This document shows positions 19,900 through 27,437 of a DNA stretch of 34,907 nt, piece by piece. The notes beneath the pieces are model-generated. The model saw only the letters and a program-made list of their open reading frames with translations. It did not search any database and had not been told where the DNA came from. This stretch comes from Bacillota bacterium (GTDB taxonomy: Bacteria; Bacillota; Clostridia; Saccharofermentanales; UBA5734). The position numbers and the translations under genes are program-made. Numbering within the stretch: position 1 is the first letter of the stretch; every line of letters begins with the position of its first letter. The stretch spans positions 1 to 34,907 of the forward strand of contig JAKPNJ010000236.1 in assembly GCA_029548445.1 (NCBI GenBank), in the 5' to 3' direction.

Positions 19900-19928
19900 T
19901 TTACAGGCCGGGCTCCGATCCCTACAAT
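19900..19928 (+). promoter_or_regulatory. Promoter of the NTF2-like / SDR pair
   Basis: TTTACA at 19900-19905 (5 of 6 matches) and TACAAT at 19923-19928 (5 of 6) are separated by exactly 17 bases. This is the best-formed sigma70-type promoter in the window. The leader is about 80 bases. Confidence 0.72.
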
Positions 19929-20013
19929 GCAGGTACACGAATCCAGCCAGCCGGTGCGGCGAAACGGGCGGAGTCCCGCCGGCCGCACGGGTGTCCCTGC
20001 AGGAGGTCGACCG

Positions 20014-20544
20014 ATGGCGGATGAGCGAGAGACAGTGGGTGGCAACGCGGCGGCAGAGGGCCCGGAGACGGCGGCTCCCCGCGAGGCCGCACCCGATGCG
20101 GGCCGGGGGCCGGGGCGGCTGACGGAGGAACGGATCCGGGAACTCTGGTCCAAAACCTACAACACCGACGGCAAGCCGGACTGGTCCCACCTGTTCCCCT
20201 ACTACCACCCGGACATCGTCTTCCAGGACTCCATCCAGCGGCTGGAGGGGATGGAGGCGTTCCAGGCCATGTGCGGCCGCCTGACCGACCGCTGCCGGTC
20301 CCTGCGCATGGACATCCTGGGGCTGCTGATGCGCGGCGACCTGGTGCTCATGGACTGGAAGATGACCATGTCCTTCGGCAAGTACCCCGATACCCCGGTC
20401 TTCGGCGCCACAAAGCTCGTGCTCCACGAGGACGGGCGGATCGCCGAGCAGCGCGACTACTACGACCTGTGGGGGGACATCTTCAACGGGATCCCCCGGT
20501 TCAACCGGATGTACCGCCGGTTCATGAAGAGGAAATTCGGGTGA
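20014..20544 (+). CDS. NTF2-like (SnoaL-type) protein
   Basis: 176 residues from ATG 20014, which has AGGAGGT seven bases upstream. The first 40 residues are polar and probably disordered (rich in Glu, Ala, Pro). The remainder matches the alpha/beta cone fold of NTF2/SnoaL proteins: WSKTYNTDGKPDWSHLFPYYHPDIVFQDSI, a helix with MEAFQAMCGRL, and strands ending in EQRDYYDLWG. Members are small hydrolases, isomerases or ligand binders. The stop overlaps the GTG start of the SDR gene, and the same pairing of an NTF2-like protein with a dehydrogenase suggests both act on the same small molecule. The substrate is unknown. Confidence 0.78.
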   Translation: MADERETVGGNAAAEGPETAAPREAAPDAGRGPGRLTEERIRELWSKTYNTDGKPDWSHLFPYYHPDIVFQDSIQRLEGMEAFQAMCGRLTDRCRSLRMDILGLLMRGDLVLMDWKMTMSFGKYPDTPVFGATKLVLHEDGRIAEQRDYYDLWGDIFNGIPRFNRMYRRFMKRKFG

Positions 20545-21491
20545 AGCGGGAACTGCCGGACGAACTGAAATTTCTCGCCAACCGGCGGGCGCCCCAGAAG
20601 ACCTGCGACACCTCCCTGGCCGGGAAGACCTGCGTGGTCACGGGGGCGACCTCCGGCGTCGGCCTGGAGATCGTCCGGCACCTGGCCGGCCGGGGGGCGA
20701 GCCTCCTGGTCGTCGCCCGGAACGCCGAAAAGGCCCGGCGCGTCCTGCAGGAAGTCCAGTCCCGGGGGGGTGTGCCTGTCGGGGCGGTCCTGGCCGACTT
20801 CGCGGACCTGGACCAGGTCCGCCGGGCGGCGGGCGAGATCCTGGCCGCCTGCCCGCGGATCGATGTCCTGGTCAACTGCGCCGGCCTCCACTCGACCCGC
20901 CGAACCGAAACGAAGGCCGGCTTCGAGACGGTCTTCTGCGTCAACCACCTGGCCTCCTTCCTCCTGACCGTCCTGCTGCTGGACCGGATGAAGGAGAGCG
21001 CCCCCTCCCGCATCCTGCAGGTCAACTCCGAGGGCCACCGGTTCAACGGCCTGGACCCCGACGACCTGGCCTGGAAGAGGCGCCACTACACCGGCCTCCG
21101 GTCCTACGGCGCCTCCAAGACAGCCCAACTCCTGACCACCTGGGAGTTCGCGGACCGACTGGCCGGAACGGGCGTCACCATCAACGCCATGCACCCCGGC
21201 GATGTCCGGACCGGCATCGGCCAGAACAATGGCTGGCTTTACCGGTTCTTCAGCCGCCACGTGACCCGGCATTTCCTGAAGGATCCCGTGATCTCCGGGA
21301 CCGCCGCCGGGTATCTCGTGTCGGCACCGGAGCTCGAGGGCGTCAGCGGCCGGTTCTTCCACCTGACCATCGAAGAAAAACCCGCCGCCCATGCCCTGGA
21401 CCGGGACACGGGACGCCGGATCTGGGCCCTGAGCCTTTCGATGACAGGCCTTTCGGAGGAGGCAGTCGGCGGTCCGGCGGACCCGTCCTGA
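20541..21491 (+). CDS. Short-chain dehydrogenase/reductase
   Basis: 316 residues. The GTG start at 20541 overlaps the upstream TGA (GTGA) and has AGAGGAA as SD inside the previous gene, so translation is coupled. The cofactor loop TGATSGVG lies at 34-41, NCAG at 112-115, a catalytic Ser at 163 (VNSEGH), and Y189 and K193 of YxxxK. The pattern is that of classical SDRs, nearest to the retinol-dehydrogenase-like group (a long segment after the Ser, then MHPGDVRTGIG). An Arg after strand 2 (VVARN) suggests NADPH preference. The substrate is unknown; the NTF2-like partner is the only clue. Confidence 0.88.
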   Translation: MKRELPDELKFLANRRAPQKTCDTSLAGKTCVVTGATSGVGLEIVRHLAGRGASLLVVARNAEKARRVLQEVQSRGGVPVGAVLADFADLDQVRRAAGEILAACPRIDVLVNCAGLHSTRRTETKAGFETVFCVNHLASFLLTVLLLDRMKESAPSRILQVNSEGHRFNGLDPDDLAWKRRHYTGLRSYGASKTAQLLTTWEFADRLAGTGVTINAMHPGDVRTGIGQNNGWLYRFFSRHVTRHFLKDPVISGTAAGYLVSAPELEGVSGRFFHLTIEEKPAAHALDRDTGRRIWALSLSMTGLSEEAVGGPADPS

Positions 21492-21559
21492 CGGGATGGC
21501 GGTTGCGCCCCGTTCATGATACCGTGGAGGAAGATCGGACAGCGGAAGGAGAGATGGAC

Positions 21560-22921
21560 ATGCCGGAATTCGTGCTTCCCCTGGCGGCGGCCCTCCTGGC
21601 CGGAGCGACTCTAGTACTCCTCTTTGTGTTCATGGACCGGGCCCTGGCGATCCTGCGCCGGCTGGACGCCCGGGAGGCCGAGGACGAAACCCGACAGGCC
21701 CTGGACGGCATCCGGGAGGACCTCCAGCGCCTGGAACGGACGTTCCGGGACGAGCTCGAGCGGAATCGGACCGCGGCGGAACGCCTGAACAAGGAGAACC
21801 GGGAGGAGATCTCCACCCGCATCGACCGCTTCCGGGAATCCCTGACGGTGGGCTTTACAGGATTCGCGGAGTCCCAGCAGAAGCAGGGAGAGCTGATCCG
21901 GGGGCTGGTGGACCAGAAGCTGCAGCAGATCCAGCAGGGCAACGAGAAGAAGCTGGACGAGATGCGGGGCGTCGTCGACGAGAAACTCGGCAAGACGCTG
22001 GAGGAACGGCTGGGCCGGTCGTTCAAGCTGGTCAGCGACCAGCTGGAGCAGGTCTACAAGAACCTGGGCGAGATGCGGTCCCTGTCCAAGGACATGGGGG
22101 ATATCAAGAACATCTTCCGGAACGTCAAGACCCGGGGAACCTGGGGCGAGGTCCAGCTGGGCTCCCTCCTGGAGCAGATGCTGACGCCCGAGCAGTACGC
22201 CCGGAACGTCAAGATCCGCCCCAACAGCGACGACATGGTGGAATTCGCCATCAAGCTGCCGGGGCCGGATGACATCGGCACGGTGGTCTGGCTCCCCATC
22301 GACGCCAAGTTCCCGATGGAGGATTACGACCGCCTGATGGCGGCCGTGGAGCAGAGCGATCCCGAAGCCATCGCCGCCTCTTCCCGGGCCCTGGAAATGC
22401 GGGTCGTCTCCCAGGCCCGGAGCATCCGGGACAAGTACGTGTCGCCGCCGGTTTCGACGGATTTCGCGATCCTGTTTCTCCCCGTCGAGAGCCTGTTCGC
22501 GGAAGTCCTGCGGGTCCCCGGCCTGTCGGAGCGCCTGCAGCGGGACTTCCATGTCACGGTGGCCGGTCCCACCACCCTGGCGGCCCTGCTGAACAGCCTC
22601 CGGATGGGTTTCCGGACCCTGGCCATCCAGAAGAGCTCCAGCGAGGTCTGGAAGCTCCTGGGCGCCGTCAAGAAGCAATTTGCATCCTTCGCCGAGAACC
22701 TGGAGGCGGTGGAGAAACATCTGGACAAGGCTTCGAAGAGCGTCCGGGACGCGACCAACCGGACGAACCTGATCCAGCGCCGGCTGGACCGGGTGGAGGA
22801 ACTGCCCATCCACGAGGCCGAGCGGCTGTTGCCGTCGGGCGGCGGCGCCGGGTCCCGGAATGCGTCGGACGGGGAATTCACCGAGGACGCCGAGGAGGAC
22901 ACCGAGCGCCTGGATCCGTAG
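21560..22921 (+). CDS. rmuC: DNA recombination protein RmuC
   Basis: 453 residues. Of two in-frame ATGs six bases apart, the second (21560) has the proper distance to GGAAGGAG, so I use it. An N-terminal membrane helix (about 4-24) anchors the protein. A long charged coiled coil follows (about 35-175), then the RmuC core with RGTWGEVQLGSLLEQML, VWLPIDAKFPMEDYDRL and FLPVESLFAEVL, including acidic and Lys residues of its restriction-endonuclease-like fold. RmuC is a putative nuclease that limits DNA inversions and rearrangements. The acidic C-terminal tail is rich in Glu and Asp. It is probably a single-gene unit closed by the terminator downstream. Confidence 0.93.
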   Translation: MPEFVLPLAAALLAGATLVLLFVFMDRALAILRRLDAREAEDETRQALDGIREDLQRLERTFRDELERNRTAAERLNKENREEISTRIDRFRESLTVGFTGFAESQQKQGELIRGLVDQKLQQIQQGNEKKLDEMRGVVDEKLGKTLEERLGRSFKLVSDQLEQVYKNLGEMRSLSKDMGDIKNIFRNVKTRGTWGEVQLGSLLEQMLTPEQYARNVKIRPNSDDMVEFAIKLPGPDDIGTVVWLPIDAKFPMEDYDRLMAAVEQSDPEAIAASSRALEMRVVSQARSIRDKYVSPPVSTDFAILFLPVESLFAEVLRVPGLSERLQRDFHVTVAGPTTLAALLNSLRMGFRTLAIQKSSSEVWKLLGAVKKQFASFAENLEAVEKHLDKASKSVRDATNRTNLIQRRLDRVEELPIHEAERLLPSGGGAGSRNASDGEFTEDAEEDTERLDP

Positions 22922-22943
22922 GGGCGGCAGTTGTTTGCGGGGG

Positions 22944-22965
22944 GCCTTCCGGCCGCTCGGAAGGC
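22944..22965 (+). other. Perfect 8-bp-stem hairpin after rmuC
   Basis: GCCTTCCG and CGGAAGGC form a perfect eight-base-pair stem around a six-base loop (GCCGCT), 23 bases after the rmuC stop. There is no T run after it, so it is more likely an RNA-stabilising or accessory structure than a terminator by itself. Confidence 0.5.
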
Positions 22966-22984
22966 GCGGAACAAGGCGGGTTCT

Positions 22985-23007
22985 GGGATTGAAATCCCGT
23001 TGTTTTT
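22985..23007 (+). terminator. Rho-independent terminator after rmuC
   Basis: GGGATT and AATCCC can form a compact hairpin (5-6 pairs), immediately followed by GTTGTTTTT. This is the only hairpin in the window with a proper T run. It isolates rmuC from the ATPase gene. Confidence 0.72.
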
Positions 23008-23036
23008 AAGTAATAATAATATTCAATATTAATTTA
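23008..23036 (+). promoter_or_regulatory. AT-rich segment ahead of the DUF4143 ATPase, likely promoter
   Basis: Only 2 of 29 bases are G or C, in sharp contrast to its surroundings. It holds a TAATAATAATA run and two AATATT copies. A TATTAA (-10-like) sits at 23027-23032 with a weak TTTAAG 16 bases upstream. Several alignments are possible, so I do not assign exact boxes. Confidence 0.4.
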
Positions 23037-23058
23037 GCCTATGGCGGAAGGGGCGATC

Positions 23059-24282
23059 ATGTACCTCGCACGGCATGCGGAAGAGACGATCCGAGCTCTC
23101 TCTCGAATGTTTGGGGCTGTCCTCGTCTCGGGTCCTCGCCAAGCCGGGAAAACGACCCTGTTGCAGCACGTGGCATCCCATGCCAACTATCTTTCCCTGG
23201 ATGACCCGATCCTGTTGCTTGCCGCAAGGGAACAGGGAGGCACTTTTTTCAAGGACAACCCCCCGCCTGTGTTCATCGATGAAATCCAGTATGCCCCGAA
23301 CCTGTTCCCCCACATCAAGATCCTCCTGGACCGGGAACGGAAGAAGGGGCAGTTCTTCCTGTCGGGTTCGCAGCAATTCAGGATGATGAAGAATGTCAGC
23401 GAATCCCTGGCCGGGCGGCTGGGCCTGCTGACGCTGCTGGGCCTGTCCATGCGGGAGAAGCAGGAGATCGCCTTCTCCTGCCCGTTCCTGCCAACGGACG
23501 ACTATTTCGCGGCCAGGAGGAAAAGCGCAGCGGATCTTGCATACGACGATGTCTGGAGGAGCATTCAACGGGGAAGCATGCCGGAACTGGCCGTCAACCC
23601 GGATTACGAGTGGCATCTTTTTTACGGCTCGTATGTGAAGACATATATCGAGCGGGATGTCCGGGAACTGACACAGGTTGGGGACGAATTGAAATTTTTG
23701 CAGTTCATGACCGCCGCAGCCAGCCGAACGGGCCAACTTCTGAATCTTGCATCCCTGGCGCGGGATGTCGGCATCAGCCAGCCGACAGCCGATCGCTGGA
23801 TGTCCATCCTGGTCACATCCAGCATCGTCCATCTCCTTCGACCGTATTCCAACAACATCACGAAGCGGACGGTCAGAACCCCAAAGCTCTATTTTCTGGA
23901 CACGGGCCTGGCCGCCTACCTGACCCGGTGGACAACACCCGATGTACTGAAATATGGCACAATGGCCGGGGCCTTCTTCGAAACCCATGTCATCGCGGAA
24001 ATCATCAAGAGCTACTGCAACAAGGGAATCCAGGAACCCCCCCTCTATTACTACCGCGATCGGAACATGAATGAGATCGACCTGCTGATCGAGGATGGCG
24101 GCGTTCTGTATCCCTTGGAGATCAAGAAGCATGCCGATCCGCAACTCCGGGATATCGCCACATTTGACCTGCTGGATGGCATCCCTGCCATGCGACGTGG
24201 TCCGGGCGGGGTCATCTGCCTGTACGACAACCTGGTTACCCTCAAGGGAGCCGATCGCGTCATTCCGATTTCATTTCTCTAG
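23059..24282 (+). CDS. AAA-type ATPase with C-terminal DUF4143
   Basis: 407 residues from ATG 23059, chosen because GGAAGGGG lies just upstream and the family starts there; an ATG at 23041 is possible. The Walker A motif GPRQAGKTT is at 25-33 and Walker B VFIDEIQ at 71-77, with LSGSQQF after it as the sensor region. The C-terminal half carries a winged-helix-like segment (LASLARDVGISQPTADRWMSIL) and a nuclease-like core (EIDLLIEDGG at 339, EIKK at 354) typical of the DUF4143 ATPase family. These proteins are very common, occur in scattered copies and have no settled function. Base composition looks less GC-rich than in the neighbours and the flanks are AT-rich, consistent with recent transfer. 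Confidence 0.87.
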   Translation: MYLARHAEETIRALSRMFGAVLVSGPRQAGKTTLLQHVASHANYLSLDDPILLLAAREQGGTFFKDNPPPVFIDEIQYAPNLFPHIKILLDRERKKGQFFLSGSQQFRMMKNVSESLAGRLGLLTLLGLSMREKQEIAFSCPFLPTDDYFAARRKSAADLAYDDVWRSIQRGSMPELAVNPDYEWHLFYGSYVKTYIERDVRELTQVGDELKFLQFMTAAASRTGQLLNLASLARDVGISQPTADRWMSILVTSSIVHLLRPYSNNITKRTVRTPKLYFLDTGLAAYLTRWTTPDVLKYGTMAGAFFETHVIAEIIKSYCNKGIQEPPLYYYRDRNMNEIDLLIEDGGVLYPLEIKKHADPQLRDIATFDLLDGIPAMRRGPGGVICLYDNLVTLKGADRVIPISFL

Positions 24283-24334
24283 TACAGCCAGTCCCTCATG
24301 GTCCGTCGTCAGATTCCCTTCTCCTCCGCACCCC

Positions 24335-24365
24335 TTGACTCTGTCCCTGCGTCAGGGTGTAGCGT
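24335..24365 (+). promoter_or_regulatory. MerR-type promoter/operator of the ABC exporter operon
   Basis: TTGACT at 24335-24340 (5 of 6 to consensus) is followed by a 19-base spacer and TAGCGT at 24360-24365. The over-long 19-base spacer is the hallmark of MerR-controlled promoters. An imperfect dyad fills it (24339-24357, centre 24348): right arm GCGTCAGGG, left arm CTCTGTCCC, 6 of 9 positions symmetric, with the perfect core CCCTG-CGT-CAGGG. A MerR gene ends the operon, so self-regulation is likely. Confidence 0.65.
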
Positions 24366-24439
24366 TGGGTTGAGCCATGGCGCGCGGGCGCGCGTTGTGG
24401 CGAACCGACAGCGGATTCGGAACCAGGGAGGTGGACCTT

Positions 24440-25390
24440 GTGGGGCTCGTCGGCCTTCTTCTCCGCACCAGGAAGGGCCTCGTGACCGCAACGACCCTCC
24501 TCTGCCTCCTGGGCGCCGGCCTGACGCTGGCCTGGAACACAAGGGTTGGCGACATTCTCGACGGGATCGGCCAGGGGACCCTGCCCGGTCGGGCCCTGGT
24601 CGGATCGGCTCTCCTGGTCATCGGACTGGCGGCCGCCACCGGGTATGGCAGCCATGTCCTGTCGGAATGGACCTGCGAAACCCTGGCGGGAGATCTCCGC
24701 CTTCGGTTGGCCCGCTGGCTGGTGGGCCTGTCCTGTCGGGAGCAGGAAGGGGTTGCCGTCGGTGATATGCTCTCGCGGCTGCAGCACGATGTCTCGGAAG
24801 TCTCCGGTTTCCTGCAGGGCGCCCTCCTGCCCCTGTTCGCCGATGCGGTTTCCTTCCTGGTGATCGTGACCTGGATGCTCTCGGTGGAACCACTCCTGAC
24901 GCTGGCTTCCCACCTGCCCCTTGTCGGCATCCTCTGGTATGCGGTTCGGTCCAGCCGCGTGATCGAGCGGCATGCCGCCGTGAGCCTTGCCGCCAACGAT
25001 CGGGCCAGCCGCATGATCGTGACCCTGGTGGAGATGTTTCCGATCATTCGGGTGTTCGAGGCCCGGGAGACCGTGGGGCGCTGGCATGACCACCATGTCC
25101 GGGAATGGGAAGAGGCGGCCCGAAGGGGAGAAAGGAGACGCGCCTGCCTGATGTCCCTTTCCGCGATCCTCCGTTTTCTTCCCCTGATCCTGCTGTTCGG
25201 CTTCGGCGGTCCCCTGGTGATCGACGGCCGGCTGGGAATCGGAACCCTGTATGTCTTTGTCAGCCTGACCGGCAGCCTGTCCGGCATCGTCATCAACCTG
25301 CCCAGCCGCATCGCGGCCTATCGGAAATCCATGGCCTGTCTCCGCCGCCTGGAGTCGTCCGCCTGCCTCGACAGGGGGATCCGGATGTGA
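24440..25390 (+). CDS. ABC exporter membrane subunit 1 (no ATPase domain)
   Basis: 316 residues from the GTG at 24440, which has GGGAGGTGG upstream. An ATG at 24377 lies only about five bases after the expected transcription start and has no SD, so it is less likely. Six membrane segments with long cytoplasmic extensions between them (for example LAGDLRLRLARWLVG, then GDMLSRLQHDVSEV) match the type I ABC exporter membrane domain. LSRLQHDVSEV and NDRASRMIVTLVEMFPIIRVFEA are typical of it. Such domains are normally fused to their ATPase; here the protein ends after the sixth helix and the ATPase is the next gene. The substrate is unknown. Confidence 0.85.
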   Translation: MGLVGLLLRTRKGLVTATTLLCLLGAGLTLAWNTRVGDILDGIGQGTLPGRALVGSALLVIGLAAATGYGSHVLSEWTCETLAGDLRLRLARWLVGLSCREQEGVAVGDMLSRLQHDVSEVSGFLQGALLPLFADAVSFLVIVTWMLSVEPLLTLASHLPLVGILWYAVRSSRVIERHAAVSLAANDRASRMIVTLVEMFPIIRVFEARETVGRWHDHHVREWEEAARRGERRRACLMSLSAILRFLPLILLFGFGGPLVIDGRLGIGTLYVFVSLTGSLSGIVINLPSRIAAYRKSMACLRRLESSACLDRGIRM

Positions 25391-26034
25391 ACGCCATCGA
25401 ATTTCACGGTGTTTCGTTTTCCTACCGGGACGAGACGATCCTGCGGGACACCACCCTCGCCATTCCGCAGGGAGCCCGGATCGGCCTGGTGGGTCCCAGC
25501 GGCTGCGGAAAAAGCACGCTGCTGAAGCTTGTCGCCGGCTTGTATGCTCCTGACTCGGGCACCCTCGCCGTCCTGGGGGAAACCGACACCGAGCGGCTCC
25601 ACCGCCATGTGGCCATGGTCCTGCAGCCTCCCCTCCTGTTCCCCGCCTCGATCCGGGACAATATCACCTGCGGCCACGACATGCCGGAGGAGCGGATCCT
25701 CGCCGCCTGCGAGGCCGCCCAGCTGTCCGGCTGGCTGCGGGGACTTCCGGACGGGTTGGATACCTATGTGGGCGAGCGCGGCAACCGGCTGTCGGGCGGC
25801 CAGTCCCAGCGCATCTGCATTGCCCGGGCCATCGCCAGGCAGTCGCCCATCCTCCTGATGGACGAGGCCACATCGGCCCTCGACGTCCCAACCGGTGCCG
25901 CCGTCATGGGCGCCCTGCGGTCTCTCATGAAAGGAAAGACCGTGGTCAGCGCCACCCATGACCTGGCCCGCCTCGAGGGTTTTGACCGCATCCTGCAGTT
26001 TCGTGAGGGGCGGCTGCATGAAATCCCGAGTTGA
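25387..26034 (+). CDS. ABC exporter ATPase subunit
   Basis: 215 residues. The GTG at 25387 overlaps the stop of subunit 1 (GTGA) and has AGGGGGA seven bases upstream. All nucleotide-binding motifs are intact: Walker A GPSGCGKST at 36-44, Q-loop Q80, signature LSGGQ at 135-139, Walker B ILLMDE at 155-160, D-loop SALD at 163-166 and H191. The sequence is of the exporter ATPase type (PPLLFPASIRDNI after the Q-loop). As the only ATPase gene of the operon it presumably forms a homodimer serving the two different membrane subunits. Its end overlaps the start of subunit 2 by 17 bases. Confidence 0.9.
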   Translation: MNAIEFHGVSFSYRDETILRDTTLAIPQGARIGLVGPSGCGKSTLLKLVAGLYAPDSGTLAVLGETDTERLHRHVAMVLQPPLLFPASIRDNITCGHDMPEERILAACEAAQLSGWLRGLPDGLDTYVGERGNRLSGGQSQRICIARAIARQSPILLMDEATSALDVPTGAAVMGALRSLMKGKTVVSATHDLARLEGFDRILQFREGRLHEIPS

Positions 26035-26968
26035 GAGTCTGGTCCGGGAACTGGGGAGACCGGGTCGCCTTCTCCTCTTCCTTCTTTTGCGGAGCCCCTA
26101 CGAAGCATGTGCCACCATCCTCCTGGCTTCTTTCCTGGCCGGCGCCCTCTCCGGCGTCGAATCCGGCAGCCACAAGGCGCTGTTCGCGTCGCTGGCCTGG
26201 TTTTCGATCGCCGTACCGGGCCTGTACCTTTATAATGGAACCGTCTGGGCGACCCATGCGCCGTTCTGGATCAGCCGGATCGCAGCGTTGCGGCGCAGGC
26301 TGTTTCGGCGAGTCCTTGCGCTTCGGGCCACGGACATCGATGCCCGGCCAACCGGAGACTGGAGTGCCCGCTTGACCAGCGATGTCTCGTTGATCGACTC
26401 GATTCCCCTGCATTATCTCGCCGTCCATGTCGTCGGCCTGGTCGTGTCAACCGGCATCCTCGTCCGGATTGACGGGTTTCTCGCGCTGATCGTCATCCTG
26501 ACCGCCCTTCCGGCCATCCTGGCCGGCCAGGTCCTGGCGAAACCCGTCCGGGCTCTCTCGGGCGCGCTGCGAACAGCCGTCTCCGACCAGGTCGCCGAGC
26601 TGGTGACACTCGTCGAGGGCGGTCCGACTGCCAGGCTGTACGACGCCTCCGAGTGGCTCATCCATCGGTTCTGCTTCGGCAACCGGGCGATTCGGCGGGT
26701 CCGGATGCGGCTCGCCTTGCTCATGGGCCTGCAGGCGGTCGGATCTCTCCTTGTCGGCATGGGGGGAACCCTGGTCGTGCTGTCCATCGGGGCCTTGATG
26801 GTCCTGGACGGGCGTCGGACCCTGGGGGGACTGGTTGCCCTGCTGCACTATCGACTTGGTGTCGTGGCCGGTGCGTCGATGGTCGTCAACTGCCTGCTGT
26901 CCATCCGAATCGCGATGGCCGGTGCCGACCGGGTCATGGAGGTGCTCGATGGAGGAAAATCAACCTGA
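26018..26968 (+). CDS. ABC exporter membrane subunit 2 (no ATPase domain)
   Basis: 316 residues, the same length as my chosen form of subunit 1. The ATG at 26018 lies inside the end of the ATPase gene, preceded by GAGGGGCGG, so expression is coupled. Six membrane segments and the exporter-type cytoplasmic pattern (TGDWSARLTSDVSLIDSIPLHYL, then SDQVAELVTLVEGGPTARLYDA) show it is a second type I exporter membrane domain, distinct in sequence from subunit 1. The pair most simply makes a heterodimeric channel. Its last 20 bases overlap the MerR gene. Confidence 0.85.
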   Translation: MKSRVESLVRELGRPGRLLLFLLLRSPYEACATILLASFLAGALSGVESGSHKALFASLAWFSIAVPGLYLYNGTVWATHAPFWISRIAALRRRLFRRVLALRATDIDARPTGDWSARLTSDVSLIDSIPLHYLAVHVVGLVVSTGILVRIDGFLALIVILTALPAILAGQVLAKPVRALSGALRTAVSDQVAELVTLVEGGPTARLYDASEWLIHRFCFGNRAIRRVRMRLALLMGLQAVGSLLVGMGGTLVVLSIGALMVLDGRRTLGGLVALLHYRLGVVAGASMVVNCLLSIRIAMAGADRVMEVLDGGKST

Positions 26969-27431
26969 AATCCTGCTGCGAATCGGGGAAATTGCCGCCT
27001 TCCACGGCGTGTCCGTCCGAGCCATGCGGCTGTATGAAGCCAAGGGGCTGATCCGTCCCCGGAAGATCGATCCGGAGACGGGATACCGCTATTATGCCCC
27101 CGGCCAGGTCCGGGACATCCAGGCCCTGATGGAATTGCAGCATCTTGGATTCAGCCTCCGGGAGATTCGGTCGATCCTGTCGGGCCGGATCGATACCCGG
27201 GAATTCGTCGATCGGCTGACGCGGAAACAGGCCGCCTGGGAAGAGGCCATCGCCGCGGCTCGGCACCGGATCGACTGCATCGGGGCCATGATCCGAAAAC
27301 TGACAGGTTCGCCGGAACCCCCACTGCTGGAACGTTTGTCGGAAGACCAGCGGGCCCGGCTGCTGACAGCGCTGATCTGCGTTGAAGGGACGAGAAGCGA
27401 GGACATGCTCAACCAGGCCCTGTGGCTCTGA
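26949..27431 (+). CDS. MerR family transcriptional regulator
   Basis: 160 residues from ATG 26949, which has GGAGGTG inside the previous gene. The N-terminal winged helix is canonical: LRIGEIAAFHGVSVRAMRLY (about 10-29) and the wing with ETGYRYY, then FSLREIRSIL. A coiled-coil dimerisation helix follows (about 85-120). The C-terminal effector part is short and has no Cys pair for metal binding, so an organic effector or a protein partner is more likely than a metal. As the last gene of the ABC operon with a 19-base-spacer promoter in front, it is expected to activate or repress its own operon, probably in response to the exported compound. Confidence 0.9.
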   Translation: MEENQPEILLRIGEIAAFHGVSVRAMRLYEAKGLIRPRKIDPETGYRYYAPGQVRDIQALMELQHLGFSLREIRSILSGRIDTREFVDRLTRKQAAWEEAIAAARHRIDCIGAMIRKLTGSPEPPLLERLSEDQRARLLTALICVEGTRSEDMLNQALWL

Positions 27432-27437
27432 ACCCTA

